Assembly: GCA_964439835.1 (NCBI GenBank)
Contig: CAYTPQ010000014.1
Span: 4,120-68,119 of the forward strand
DNA from: JAGNLM01 sp964439835
GTDB lineage: Bacteria > Pseudomonadota > Gammaproteobacteria > JAABTG01
Length of the DNA stretch: 64,000 bases
Direction: 5' to 3'
In this document: in pieces, positions 1-7,847 of the stretch
Position numbering within the stretch: the first letter of the stretch is position 1
Layout of the letters: each line of letters starts with the position of its first letter
Translations under genes and position numbers: made by a program
Notes under the pieces: model-generated
Told to the model about the DNA's origin: nothing
The model's database searches: none
Seen by the model: only the letters and a program-made list of their open reading frames with translations

Positions 1-1015
1 AACCGTAGCGCTCGATGTGGTCGATGGCCTCGTCGAGCCCGTCCACCACGCGGATCGACAGGATCGGCGCCAGGTACTCGGTGACCCAGTCCTCGTCGGT
101 GGCTTCCCGGGCGTAGGGCAGGATGGCCCGGGTCTCCGGGCAGCCGCGCAGCTCGACCCCCGTCTCCCGGTACATCTCGCCCAGGATCGGCAGGATCGCC
201 GGGGCGATGGCGCGCGCCACCAGCAGGGTCTCCATGGTGTTGCAGGTCCCGTAGCGCTGGGTCTTGGCGTTGTAGGCCACCCGCACCGCCTTCTCCATGG
301 CCGCCCGGTCGTCGATGTAGACGTGGCAGATCCCGTCCAGGTGCTTGATCACCGGGATCCGTGCCTCCTCGGTGATGCGCGCGATCAGGCCCTTGCCGCC
401 CCGGGGGACGATGACGTCCACGTACTCCTGCATCCGGATCAGCTCGCCGACCGCGGCCCGATCGGTGGTCTCCACCACCTGGACCGCGTGGCGCGGGAGC
501 TCTGCGGCGGCCAGCCCCTCCTGAATGCACTCGGCGATCGCCCGGTTGCTGTGCAGCGACTCGGATCCGCCGCGCAGGATGGTGGCGTTGCCGGCCTTCA
601 GGCAGAGCGCCGCCGCGTCCGCCGTCACGTTCGGGCGGGACTCGTAAATGATGCCGATGACCCCGAGCGGCACCCGCATCCGGCCGACCTGGATCCCCGA
701 GGGCCGGTAGGCCAGGTCGGTGATCTCGCCGACCGGGTCGGGCAGGGCGGCGACCTCCCGCAGGCCCTGGGCCATGGCCTCGATCCGGGCCTCGGTCAGC
801 GTCAGGCGGTCGAGGAAGGCCTCGTCCATGCCCTTGGCGCGGCCCTCGTCCAGGTCCCGCCCGTTAGCCTCGCGCAGGGTGTCCGCCTGGGCCAGGAGCG
901 CGTCCGCCGTCCGCAACAGCGCCAGGTTCTTGGGGCCGGTGCCCGCCGCGGCAATCGCCCGGGCGGCGCGGCGGGCGTTGCGCCCGAGCTCGTGCATGTA
1001 GGCTTTGATGTCCAT
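1..1015 (-). CDS. proA: gamma-glutamyl phosphate reductase, C-terminus cut by window edge
   Basis: ProA reduces gamma-glutamyl phosphate to glutamate-5-semialdehyde with NADPH in cytosolic proline synthesis. The reading frame runs from an ATG at 1015 to the window start, giving 338 residues of the usual ~420, so about 80 C-terminal residues lie outside. It opens with MDIKAYMHELGRNARRAARA and carries the aldehyde-dehydrogenase-fold catalytic cysteine (Cys258) in YGTCNTMETLL. It ends inside the family's conserved HIERYGS segment, so it is truncated by the window and not damaged. It follows holA on the same strand, separated by a palindromic repeat; in many gammaproteobacteria leuS, lptE, holA and proA lie in this order. 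Confidence 0.96.
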   Translation of the reverse strand, partial: MDIKAYMHELGRNARRAARAIAAAGTGPKNLALLRTADALLAQADTLREANGRDLDEGRAKGMDEAFLDRLTLTEARIEAMAQGLREVAALPDPVGEITDLAYRPSGIQVGRMRVPLGVIGIIYESRPNVTADAAALCLKAGNATILRGGSESLHSNRAIAECIQEGLAAAELPRHAVQVVETTDRAAVGELIRMQEYVDVIVPRGGKGLIARITEEARIPVIKHLDGICHVYIDDRAAMEKAVRVAYNAKTQRYGTCNTMETLLVARAIAPAILPILGEMYRETGVELRGCPETRAILPYAREATDEDWVTEYLAPILSIRVVDGLDEAIDHIERYG

Positions 1016-1050
1016 GGCTGTCTCGCTGCTCGCCTGGGGTTCATGAATGA

Positions 1051-1153
1051 TGAACCACAAAGTACACAAAGATCACAAAGGTCTATGGATTACGTCCTCG
1101 CTTTGGCCTCTGACCCAAACATGCATGGTGTTCTTTGTGTCCTTCGTGGTTCA
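1051..1153. repeat. CACAGAG-family long inverted repeat, copy 1
   Basis: The left arm (1051-1080) begins TGAACCAC and repeats CACAAAG units; the right arm (1131-1153) is its imperfect reverse complement ending GTGGTTCA. The arms flank a 50-base loop between holA and proA. This copy has AAAG where the others in the window have GAG. It has no coding capacity I would trust. Confidence 0.75.
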
Positions 1154-1158
1154 TCTCT

Positions 1159-2169
1159 TCAGAGGGCCTTGCCCGCCACGGCCAGTACCAGCCGGGACAG
1201 CTCGGCCCAGGGGTCGGCGGGCTCCAGGCCCTTGATCATACGGTCGATCTGACCGAGGCGGCGGAGGAAGGCGAGCCACCGGCCGGGGCTGTGGCGGTCG
1301 AGTGCCGCGCGCACGGCGGCCTTGCGGCCCTCCCAGACCCGGTGACGTCCGAACAGCCTGGCGGCCGGTTCGCCCCGCGCCAGCCCCCGGGCGATCGAGG
1401 CCAGGGTGCGGACCTCCCGGGCCAGGGCCCAGACGACCAGAGGTGGCTCTACGCCCTCGGCTCGCAGCCCTTCCAGCACCCGGACGCTGCGCCGGGCGTC
1501 GCCGGCGAGCATCCCGTCCGCCAGGTCGAAGACGTCGTAGCGGGCGCTCTCCCCCGCGCTGGCCAGGACTTCTCGCGCATCGACACGGACGCCGGGGTGC
1601 AGCAGGGCGAGCTTCTCGAGCTCCTGGGCGCAGGCCAGCAGGTTCCCCTGGGTACGCTCGGCGAGCAGCGCGGCGGCCTCGGCGGTCAGCTCCAGCCCCG
1701 CCCGACGGGCCCGGCCTTTCACCCAGGTGGGCATCTCGGCGGCGGCAACCGGTCGGGTCGGCACCGACACGCCGGCCCGGTCCAGGGCCTCGACCCAGGC
1801 GGCGCCGCGCTGCTTCGATTCGAGCTTGCCGAGCACGACCAGCAGCAGCACGTCCGGCAACGGTTTGCCGGCCAGCCGGGTCAGGGCAGCGGCACCGGCG
1901 TTTCCGGGGCGGGAGCCCGGCAGCCGCACCTCGAGCAGACGCCGGGGCGCGAAAAGGGAGGGACTGACGGCCTCGGTCTCCAGCGCGCTCCAGTCGCCGT
2001 CGGCCACAGGCTCGAAGGTGATCCGCTCGGAGAAGCCGCGCGCGCGGGCGCTGGCCCGAATGGCGTCGACGGCCTCGCGGGTCTGCAGGGGCTCGCCCCC
2101 GTGGACCAGGTAGACCGGTTGCAGGCTGGAGGCGAGCTGGGGCGCCAGCTGCTCAGGGCTGATCTGCAC
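1159..2169 (-). CDS. holA: DNA polymerase III subunit delta
   Basis: HolA is the delta subunit of the clamp loader; it opens the beta sliding clamp during replication. The 336-residue protein matches the usual length (~340) and has the family's opening, a QLAPQLASSLQPVYLVHGGE segment in which the degenerate P-loop-like region follows the first helix. Like other delta subunits it has no working Walker A. The start is a GTG at 2169 that overlaps the end of lptE by 17 bases, which suggests translational coupling in the leuS-lptE-holA operon. Confidence 0.95.
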   Translation of the reverse strand: MQISPEQLAPQLASSLQPVYLVHGGEPLQTREAVDAIRASARARGFSERITFEPVADGDWSALETEAVSPSLFAPRRLLEVRLPGSRPGNAGAAALTRLAGKPLPDVLLLVVLGKLESKQRGAAWVEALDRAGVSVPTRPVAAAEMPTWVKGRARRAGLELTAEAAALLAERTQGNLLACAQELEKLALLHPGVRVDAREVLASAGESARYDVFDLADGMLAGDARRSVRVLEGLRAEGVEPPLVVWALAREVRTLASIARGLARGEPAARLFGRHRVWEGRKAAVRAALDRHSPGRWLAFLRRLGQIDRMIKGLEPADPWAELSRLVLAVAGKAL

Positions 2170-2713
2170 CGGTGGCGCCCTCGCCCCGCAGGACGAAACG
2201 CAGCCGGCGCAGGAGCTGCTGCACCGCGTCGCGCCTCATTTCGGAGTAGATGAGGGTCTGCTCCTCCCCCATGGCGATGACGGCCGTCGGATCGAAGGTG
2301 TAGTCGCGCACCAGGCTGATGGTCTGCGGCGGCAGTATAGCACTGCCGTCTTTGCGGCTGAGCTGGTAGGTCAGGGCGTAGGAGAGCTCGTACTCCCGCG
2401 CCTTGCCGGTCTTCGGGTCGACCGCCAGCAGCCGGCGTCCCTGCGACTCCCCGGTGACCAGGACGGCGACCTCGGCCTCGGCCTGGCTCTCCACCAGCTG
2501 CGCGCCGCCGGCCTGGAGGTACATCTTGATGGGGTCGCCCAGGAGCGCGCTCGGCGCCCTCACGTAGACCTTCGAAACGCCGGGCGGAAGCTCCACCGCC
2601 CCGCGGGGGTGGAAGCCGCACGCCGCCAGGCCTCCCGCCAGGACCAGCGCCGCCGCGAGCCGGCCCAGGCGCAGCGCGGCCCGCAACGGGGCAGGACCCC
2701 GCCCGGCCCTCAT
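2153..2713 (-). CDS. lptE: LPS-assembly lipoprotein LptE
   Basis: LptE is the outer-membrane lipoprotein that plugs the LptD barrel and helps deliver lipopolysaccharide to the cell surface. The 186-residue product has a signal peptide ending in a lipobox (LAAC, lipidated Cys32) followed by GFHPRG, the characteristic start of mature LptE. The ATG at 2713 overlaps the leuS stop as ATGA. Longer upstream readings of this frame run through leuS and are not real. Position between leuS and holA is the classical context for lptE (formerly rlpB). Confidence 0.95.
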   Translation of the reverse strand: MRAGRGPAPLRAALRLGRLAAALVLAGGLAACGFHPRGAVELPPGVSKVYVRAPSALLGDPIKMYLQAGGAQLVESQAEAEVAVLVTGESQGRRLLAVDPKTGKAREYELSYALTYQLSRKDGSAILPPQTISLVRDYTFDPTAVIAMGEEQTLIYSEMRRDAVQQLLRRLRFVLRGEGATGADQP

Positions 2714-5313
2714 CCCTGCACCACCACGTTGACCAGCTTGCCGGGGACCACGATGACCTTGCGCACCGGCTTGTCGGCGATGAACCGCCTCACGTTCTCG
2801 CTGGCGAGCGCGGCCGCCTCGACCTCGGCCTGGCCGGCCCCGGCCGGCACCAGGACCCGGCCGCGCAGCTTGCCGTTGACCTGCACCACCAGCTCCACCG
2901 TGTCGCGCGCAAGCGCTGCCGGGTCGGGCTCCGGCCAGGGGGTGTCGACCACCGCTCCGGCGTGGCCGAGCGCGCGCCAGAGCGCGTGGGCGGCGTGGGG
3001 GACGATGGGGGAGAGCAGGAGCACCACCGTCTCGAGCCCCTCCTGCAGCAGGGCGCGGCCTGCGGGCGAGTCGTCGCCGGCGCGGGCCAGGGCGTTGACC
3101 AGCTCCATCACGGCGGCGATGGCGGTGTTGAAGGTGTAGCGCCGGCCCAGGTCGTCCGAGACCTTGGCAATGGTCTCGTGTACCTGGCGGCGCAGGTCCC
3201 GCTGCTCGGCGGTGAGCGCCGCGACGTCCAGGGCGGGCGCGGGGCTCGCGTTGACGTGGCCGGCGACCAGCTTCCACAGCCGCTTCAGGAACCGGGAGGC
3301 CCCTTCCACCGCGCTGTCCGACCACTCCAGCGACTGCTCGGGGGGCGCGGCGAACATGATGAAGAGCCGGGCGGTGTCGGCGCCGTAGCGGTCGATCAGG
3401 GCCTGGGGGTCGACGCCGTTGCGCTTGGACTTGGACATGGTGCCGATGCCGCCGTACTCGACCGGGGCGCCGTCGGCCTTGGCGCTCGCACCGACCACCC
3501 GCCCGGAATCGTCCAGGCGCAGGTCGAGCTCGTCGGGGGCGAAGTAGGTGATGCCGCCCTTCTCGCCCTGGCGGAAGAAGATGTGGTTCAGGACCATGCC
3601 CTGGGTCAGCAGGTGCTGGAACGGCTCGTCGTAGGCGACCAGCCCCAGGTCCCGCATCACCTTGCTCCAGAAGCGCGAGTAGAGCAGGTGCAGGATCGCG
3701 TGCTCGATCCCGCCGATGTACTGGTCCACCGGCATCCAATAGCCGACCCGCCCGTCGACCATGGCGTCGCCCGCGTCGGGGCTGCAGTAGCGGGCGTAGT
3801 ACCAGGACGAGTCGACGAAGGTGTCCATGGTGTCGGTCTCGCGCCGGCCGGGGCCACCGCAGCGCGGGCAGGCGCAGGCGAGGAAGTCCTCGCGCCGGGC
3901 CAGCGGGTTACCGCTGCCGTCCGGGACCACGTCCTCGGGCAGCACCACCGGGAGCTGGTCGTCGGGGACCGGGACCTCGCCGCAGTCCGGACAGTGGACG
4001 ATCGGGATCGGGCAGCCCCAGTAGCGCTGGCGGGAGATCGCCCAGTCGCGCAGGCGCCACATCACCTGCTGGTCGCCGAGCCCCATCGCCCGCAGGTCGG
4101 CGGCGATGGCCGCGACCGCGCCGTCGTAGTCGAGCCCGTCATACGGGCCCGACTGGACGCAGCGCCCGTGCTCCGCGTACCAGGACTGCCAGGCGTCGGT
4201 GGAGAACGGCCTGCCCGCGTCCCAGCCGACGGACTGGCGGATCGGCAGGCCGTACTGCTTGGCGAAGGCGAAGTCGCGCTCGTCGTGGGCCGGCACCGCC
4301 ATCACCGCCCCCTCGCCGTAGCCCATCAGCACGTAGTTGCCGACCCAGACCGGCACCGCCGCGCCGGTCAGCGGGTGGGTGACGGTGAGCCCCGTCGGCA
4401 TGCCCTTTTTCTCGGCGGTGGCGAGATCCGCCTCCATCACCGAGCCGCGCCGGCACTCGTCCACGAAGGCGGCGAGCGCCGGGTCGCGGGCGGCCGCGTA
4501 GGTCGCGAGCGGGTGCTCGGCGGCGACCGCGCAGAAGGTCACGCCCATGATGGTGTCGGCGCGGGTGGTGAAGACCCAGAGCCGCTCCTCGCGCCCCTCG
4601 AGCGTGTAGGGGAAGGCGAAGCGCACCCCGTGGCTCTTGCCGATCCAGTTGGCCTGCATGGTACGCACCCGCTCGGGCCAGCCGGGCAGGCGCTCCAGGT
4701 CGGCCAGGAGCTCCTCCGCGTAGCGCGTGATCGCCAGGTTGTACATGGGGATCTCGCGCTTCTCGACCACCGCGCCGGTGCGCCAGCCGCGGCCGTCGAT
4801 CACCTGCTCGTTGGCGAGCACGGTCTGGTCGACCGGGTCCCAGTTCACCACGCCGGTCTTCTGGTAGGCGATCCCCTTCTCCAGCATCCGCAGGAACAGC
4901 CACTGGTTCCAGCGGTAGTAGTCCGGCGCGCAGGTCGCCAGCTCCCGCGACCAGTCGATCGCGAAGCCGAGCGATCGCAGCTGCCGCTTCATGTAGGCGA
5001 TGTTGTCGTAGGTCCAGCGCGCCGGCGGCACCCCGTTCGCGATCGCGGCGTTCTCGGCCGGCAGGCCGAAGGCGTCCCAGCCCATCGGTTGCAGCACGTT
5101 CCTGCCCCGCATGCGCTGATAGCGGGCGATCACATCGCCGATGGTGTAGTTGCGCACGTGGCCCATGTGCAGCCGCCCGCTCGGGTACGGGAACATGGAT
5201 AGGCAGTAGAACTTCTCCCGGCCCGGGTCCTCCCGGACCCGAAACACGGCGTTCTCGTCCCAGTAGCGCTGGGCTTCGGCCTCGACCTGGGTGGGGTCGT
5301 AACGTTCGTCCAT
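2710..5313 (-). CDS. leuS: leucyl-tRNA synthetase
   Basis: LeuS charges tRNA-Leu with leucine in the cytosol. The 867-residue protein is close to the E. coli length (860). The class I signature HMGH lies at residues 49-52 inside PYPSGRLHMGHVRNY, and the second ATP-binding motif MSKSK starts at residue 626. Between them are the editing (CP1) domain and a cysteine pair set (CPDC, CACPRC) of the zinc-binding insert. I place the start at the ATG at 5313 (MDERYDPTQVEAEAQ); the frame stays open further upstream, but that part runs into a palindromic repeat and is not conserved. Confidence 0.97.
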   Translation of the reverse strand: MDERYDPTQVEAEAQRYWDENAVFRVREDPGREKFYCLSMFPYPSGRLHMGHVRNYTIGDVIARYQRMRGRNVLQPMGWDAFGLPAENAAIANGVPPARWTYDNIAYMKRQLRSLGFAIDWSRELATCAPDYYRWNQWLFLRMLEKGIAYQKTGVVNWDPVDQTVLANEQVIDGRGWRTGAVVEKREIPMYNLAITRYAEELLADLERLPGWPERVRTMQANWIGKSHGVRFAFPYTLEGREERLWVFTTRADTIMGVTFCAVAAEHPLATYAAARDPALAAFVDECRRGSVMEADLATAEKKGMPTGLTVTHPLTGAAVPVWVGNYVLMGYGEGAVMAVPAHDERDFAFAKQYGLPIRQSVGWDAGRPFSTDAWQSWYAEHGRCVQSGPYDGLDYDGAVAAIAADLRAMGLGDQQVMWRLRDWAISRQRYWGCPIPIVHCPDCGEVPVPDDQLPVVLPEDVVPDGSGNPLARREDFLACACPRCGGPGRRETDTMDTFVDSSWYYARYCSPDAGDAMVDGRVGYWMPVDQYIGGIEHAILHLLYSRFWSKVMRDLGLVAYDEPFQHLLTQGMVLNHIFFRQGEKGGITYFAPDELDLRLDDSGRVVGASAKADGAPVEYGGIGTMSKSKRNGVDPQALIDRYGADTARLFIMFAAPPEQSLEWSDSAVEGASRFLKRLWKLVAGHVNASPAPALDVAALTAEQRDLRRQVHETIAKVSDDLGRRYTFNTAIAAVMELVNALARAGDDSPAGRALLQEGLETVVLLLSPIVPHAAHALWRALGHAGAVVDTPWPEPDPAALARDTVELVVQVNGKLRGRVLVPAGAGQAEVEAAALASENVRRFIADKPVRKVIVVPGKLVNVVVQG

Positions 5314-5398
5314 GGGGGTATCGCAAGCGGCGGGAACCGGGGCGAGAGGATACCGGAAACGGGGACCTTCCGGTTTTCCCATCGACTCCCGGAGAAAG

Positions 5399-5501
5399 GG
5401 GGACATTCTGCTTTTCCCACCAGCGCCGGGGCTACGAGTAAGCTCGGCTACCGGAGACTTATTGGAACCTCAGTCAGTGGTGGGAAAAGCAGAATGTCCC
5501 C
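5399..5501. repeat. REP-like long hairpin, GGGGACATTCTGC type
   Basis: A 23-base perfect inverted repeat: GGGGACATTCTGCTTTTCC begins the left arm at 5399-5421, and its exact complement sits at 5479-5501, separated by 57 bases. The right arm ends four bases from the stop codon of the flavoreductase gene. A smaller hairpin (ACCGGAA/TTCCGGT, about 5353-5376) lies beside it. The core resembles the palindromes mobilised by REP-associated tyrosine transposases; no such transposase gene is visible in the window. Confidence 0.8.
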
Positions 5502-5504
5502 GTT

Positions 5505-6530
5505 TCAGGCCGAGGCGCTGGCAGGCCGGTCGCGGGTGAACTCGAAGGCGTCGGAGAACATCTGGTCCCCGGGCAGGCCACGGGCGAGGAAGGCGTCACG
5601 GCCGGCGTAGACCATGGCGGGGGGGCCGCTGGCGTAGACCTCGAAGGGTGAGAGGTCGGGGAAGTCGGCGAGCACAGCCTCGTGCACCAGGCCCGTGGCG
5701 CCTTCCCAGGCGGGCCCGGGCTCCGAGAGCACCGGGACGTAGCGCACGTGGGGGTGCTGCGCGGCCCACTCCCGGGCCAGGCCGTCCAGGTAGAGGCCCT
5801 CGGCGCTGCGCGCGCCCCAATAAATATGTATGGGCCGCATGATGCCGCGATGCAGGGCGTGCTCGACCATGGCCTTGACCGGGGCGAATCCGGTGCCGCC
5901 GGCCATCAGCAGGATCGGGCGCGCGGAGTCCTCGCGCAGGAAGAAGGTGCCGAGTGGGCCGTGGACCCGGAACAGGGCCTTCTCCCGGAGCTGGGAGAAG
6001 ACGTAGTCGGTGAAGCTGCCGCCGGGGACGTGGCGGATGTGCAGCTCCAGCAGGCGGTCGTCGTGGGGCGCGTTGGCCAGCGAGAACGGGCGCCGGCGCC
6101 CGTCTGCCAACAGGAACTCGATGTACTGGCCAGCCAGGAACTGCAGGCGCTCGGTGTCGGGGAGCTTGAGCCAGAGCCGCACCACGTCCTCGGTGAGGCG
6201 CTCCAGCCGCACCACCCGGCAGGGCAGGGTGCGCACCGGGATGTCGGCGACGGCGTCCACCTCCCGCGCCATCACGGTGAGGTCGGTCTCGGGCATGGCC
6301 TGGCAGAACAGGGCCTGGCTGCGCGACTCCGCCTCCGTGAGCCCAGATGGCAGGCCCCCCTCGTAGCGGACCCGGCCCGAGAGCAGGTCGCCCTTGCAGC
6401 TGCCGCAGGTCCCGCCGCGGCAGTTGTAGGGCAGCAGCACCCCCTGGCGCAGGGCGGCGTCGAGGACCGTTTCACCTTCCTCGACCGTGAACGCCCGTCC
6501 GCTGGGACGGACCTCGACCCGAAAGGCCAT
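5505..6530 (-). CDS. 2Fe-2S/FAD/NAD(P)H flavoreductase (CDP-6-deoxy-3,4-glucoseen reductase-like)
   Basis: A 341-residue electron-transfer protein that should pass electrons from NAD(P)H through FAD to a plant-type 2Fe-2S centre. The N-terminal ferredoxin domain has Cys37, Cys42, Cys45 and Cys76 (C-x4-C-x2-C-x30-C). The FAD motif RPFSLANAP follows, then the nucleotide-binding segment LLMAGGTGFAPVKAM. The ATG at 6530 is preferred over a GTG one codon earlier. Close relatives are usually labelled CDP-6-deoxy-delta-3,4-glucoseen reductase, but no sugar-nucleotide genes are near, so the electron acceptor is unknown. Its stop codon almost touches a palindromic repeat. Confidence 0.85.
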   Translation of the reverse strand: MAFRVEVRPSGRAFTVEEGETVLDAALRQGVLLPYNCRGGTCGSCKGDLLSGRVRYEGGLPSGLTEAESRSQALFCQAMPETDLTVMAREVDAVADIPVRTLPCRVVRLERLTEDVVRLWLKLPDTERLQFLAGQYIEFLLADGRRRPFSLANAPHDDRLLELHIRHVPGGSFTDYVFSQLREKALFRVHGPLGTFFLREDSARPILLMAGGTGFAPVKAMVEHALHRGIMRPIHIYWGARSAEGLYLDGLAREWAAQHPHVRYVPVLSEPGPAWEGATGLVHEAVLADFPDLSPFEVYASGPPAMVYAGRDAFLARGLPGDQMFSDAFEFTRDRPASASA

Positions 6531-6622
6531 CACGCGTCACCAAACTGGAGATGCGCGGTAGTGTCCGCCGGCGTCGGCACGGGGAAAACCCCCGCTCGAT
6601 GGGGGCAAGCCCGACGCCGCCG

Positions 6623-6682
6623 GATCAATGGGGTCAGACTCCTTTGGTCGCGAAAGACCAAAGGAGTCTGACCCCATTGATC
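6623..6682. repeat. REP-like perfect hairpin, GGGGTCAGACTCC type
   Basis: A perfect 27-base inverted repeat (6623-6649 and 6656-6682) with a 6-base loop. The stem contains the motif ATGGGGTCAGACTCC, the hallmark of REP sequences linked to tyrosine transposases. Two near copies of GGGGAAA-CCCCCG-N4-GATGGGGGCA flank it (6581-6605 and 6703-6729), so the hairpin may be nested in a composite repeat. This covers the largest part of the gene-free stretch 6531-6864. Confidence 0.85.
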
Positions 6683-6741
6683 TCTGTGTCAGCATGCCGA
6701 TCGGGGAAACCCCCGTCCGATGGGGGCATCAGGGGGCTGGC

Positions 6742-6767
6742 GGGTTACGCCGCTGCGCGGCTAACCC
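6742..6767. repeat. GGGTTA/TAACCC hairpin
   Basis: Arms GGGTTA and TAACCC plus four further pairs (GCCG/CGGC) enclose a short loop, followed by CACCCTACAC. This GGGTTACG-CTAACCCACCCTACAC layout is a common proteobacterial intergenic repeat. A decayed relative (GGTGGGTTACGCGGG to CGCCCACCCTGC) lies at about 40027-40063, before gcvT. Nothing else is recognisable between here and 6864. Confidence 0.55.
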
Positions 6768-6864
6768 ACCCTACACACTAGAGCTCGCCGGTGGAATGAC
6801 GGGGGACAGGCCGGAGGGCAGGGCGCCCTCCGGCCGCTTGCGGTCCGTGCGGGACGCGGATTCC

Positions 6865-7743
6865 TCAGCCGTGCGCCCGCTTCGCCTCGACCATCTGGTC
6901 GATGATCGGGCCCAGGATGACTTCCATGGCGAGCCCCATCTTGCCGCCTGGCACCACGATGGTGTTGCGCCGGGAGACGAACGAGTCGTGGATCATCGCC
7001 AGCAGGTAGGGGAAGTCGATGTTGAAGCGCTTCGGGTCCTTGAAGCGGATCACGACGAAGCTCTCGTCCGCGGTCGGGATGTCGCGGGCGATGAAGGGGT
7101 TCGACGTGTCGACCGTGGGCACCCGCTGGAAGTTGATGTCCGTGCGCGAGAACTGCGGGGCGATGTAGTGCACGTAGTCCGGCATCCGCCGCAGGATCGT
7201 GTCGGTCACGTCCTCCGGCCGATAGCCGCGCTCACCGGTGTCGCGGAAGATCTTTTGGATCCACTCCAGGTTGACGATGGGCACCACGCCGATCAGCAGG
7301 TCGACGTGCTGGGCGACGTTGGCGGTCTCGGTGACGACGCCGCCGTGCAGGCCCTCGTAGAAGAGCAGGTCGGTGCCCTCGGGGATGTCCTGCCACTCGG
7401 TGAACTCGCCCGGCTTCTGGCCGTAGGGGGCGGCCTCCTCCTCGCTGTGCAGGTAGTAGCGCCGCTTGCCCCGCCCGGTCTCGCCGTAGGCGCGGAAGGT
7501 CGCCTCCAGCTCCTCGAAGATGTTCGCCTCCGGCCCGAAGTGGCTGAGCGTGCGCCCCTCGGCGTGGGCCTGCTTCACCCTCTCCCGCATTTCGGCGCGG
7601 TTGTAGCGGTGGAAGCTGTCTCCCTCGAAGACCGCCGGGGTGATGCCCTCCCGGAAGAAGATGTGCTCGAACGCCCGCTTGACGGTGGTCGTGCCGGCGC
7701 CGGACGAGCCTGTGACCGCGACGACTGGGTGTTTCTTGGACAT
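6865..7743 (-). CDS. phosphoribulokinase (class I, proteobacterial type)
   Basis: Phosphoribulokinase makes ribulose 1,5-bisphosphate from ribulose 5-phosphate and ATP for RuBisCO, so this gene implies a Calvin-Benson cycle. The 292 residues match the proteobacterial class I length (~290). The P-loop is GSSGAGTT at residues 12-19, with the threonine-for-lysine form seen in this family. The start ATG at 7743 has an AAGGAGT ribosome-binding site 6 bases upstream. No RuBisCO or other cbb genes are in the window; the gene stands alone, as often in gammaproteobacterial sulfur oxidisers. The symbol would be prkB or cbbP depending on the naming scheme. Confidence 0.95.
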   Translation of the reverse strand: MSKKHPVVAVTGSSGAGTTTVKRAFEHIFFREGITPAVFEGDSFHRYNRAEMRERVKQAHAEGRTLSHFGPEANIFEELEATFRAYGETGRGKRRYYLHSEEEAAPYGQKPGEFTEWQDIPEGTDLLFYEGLHGGVVTETANVAQHVDLLIGVVPIVNLEWIQKIFRDTGERGYRPEDVTDTILRRMPDYVHYIAPQFSRTDINFQRVPTVDTSNPFIARDIPTADESFVVIRFKDPKRFNIDFPYLLAMIHDSFVSRRNTIVVPGGKMGLAMEVILGPIIDQMVEAKRAHG

Positions 7744-7847
7744 CGACGACTCCTTCGTTCGTGAGGGGTGAGGCGCGGACGGGTCAGCGCAACGCCTGGC
7801 GGGCGCCGCGTCTCGAGGCACCGAAAGGCCCGGATCCGTCGGTGATT

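Noticed and set aside
1051..1153. Possible CRISPR repeats (CACAGAG arrays)
   Set aside because: Units are 9-10 bases with no spacers and are arranged as inverted arms, not as direct repeats with unique spacers; no cas genes are present. The Cas4-like nuclease at 59813 belongs to an integrase operon.
2962..5202. A 746-codon plus-strand frame opposite leuS
   Set aside because: Antisense shadow of leuS, rich in His, Val, Gly and Arg, with no ribosome-binding site or recognisable domain.
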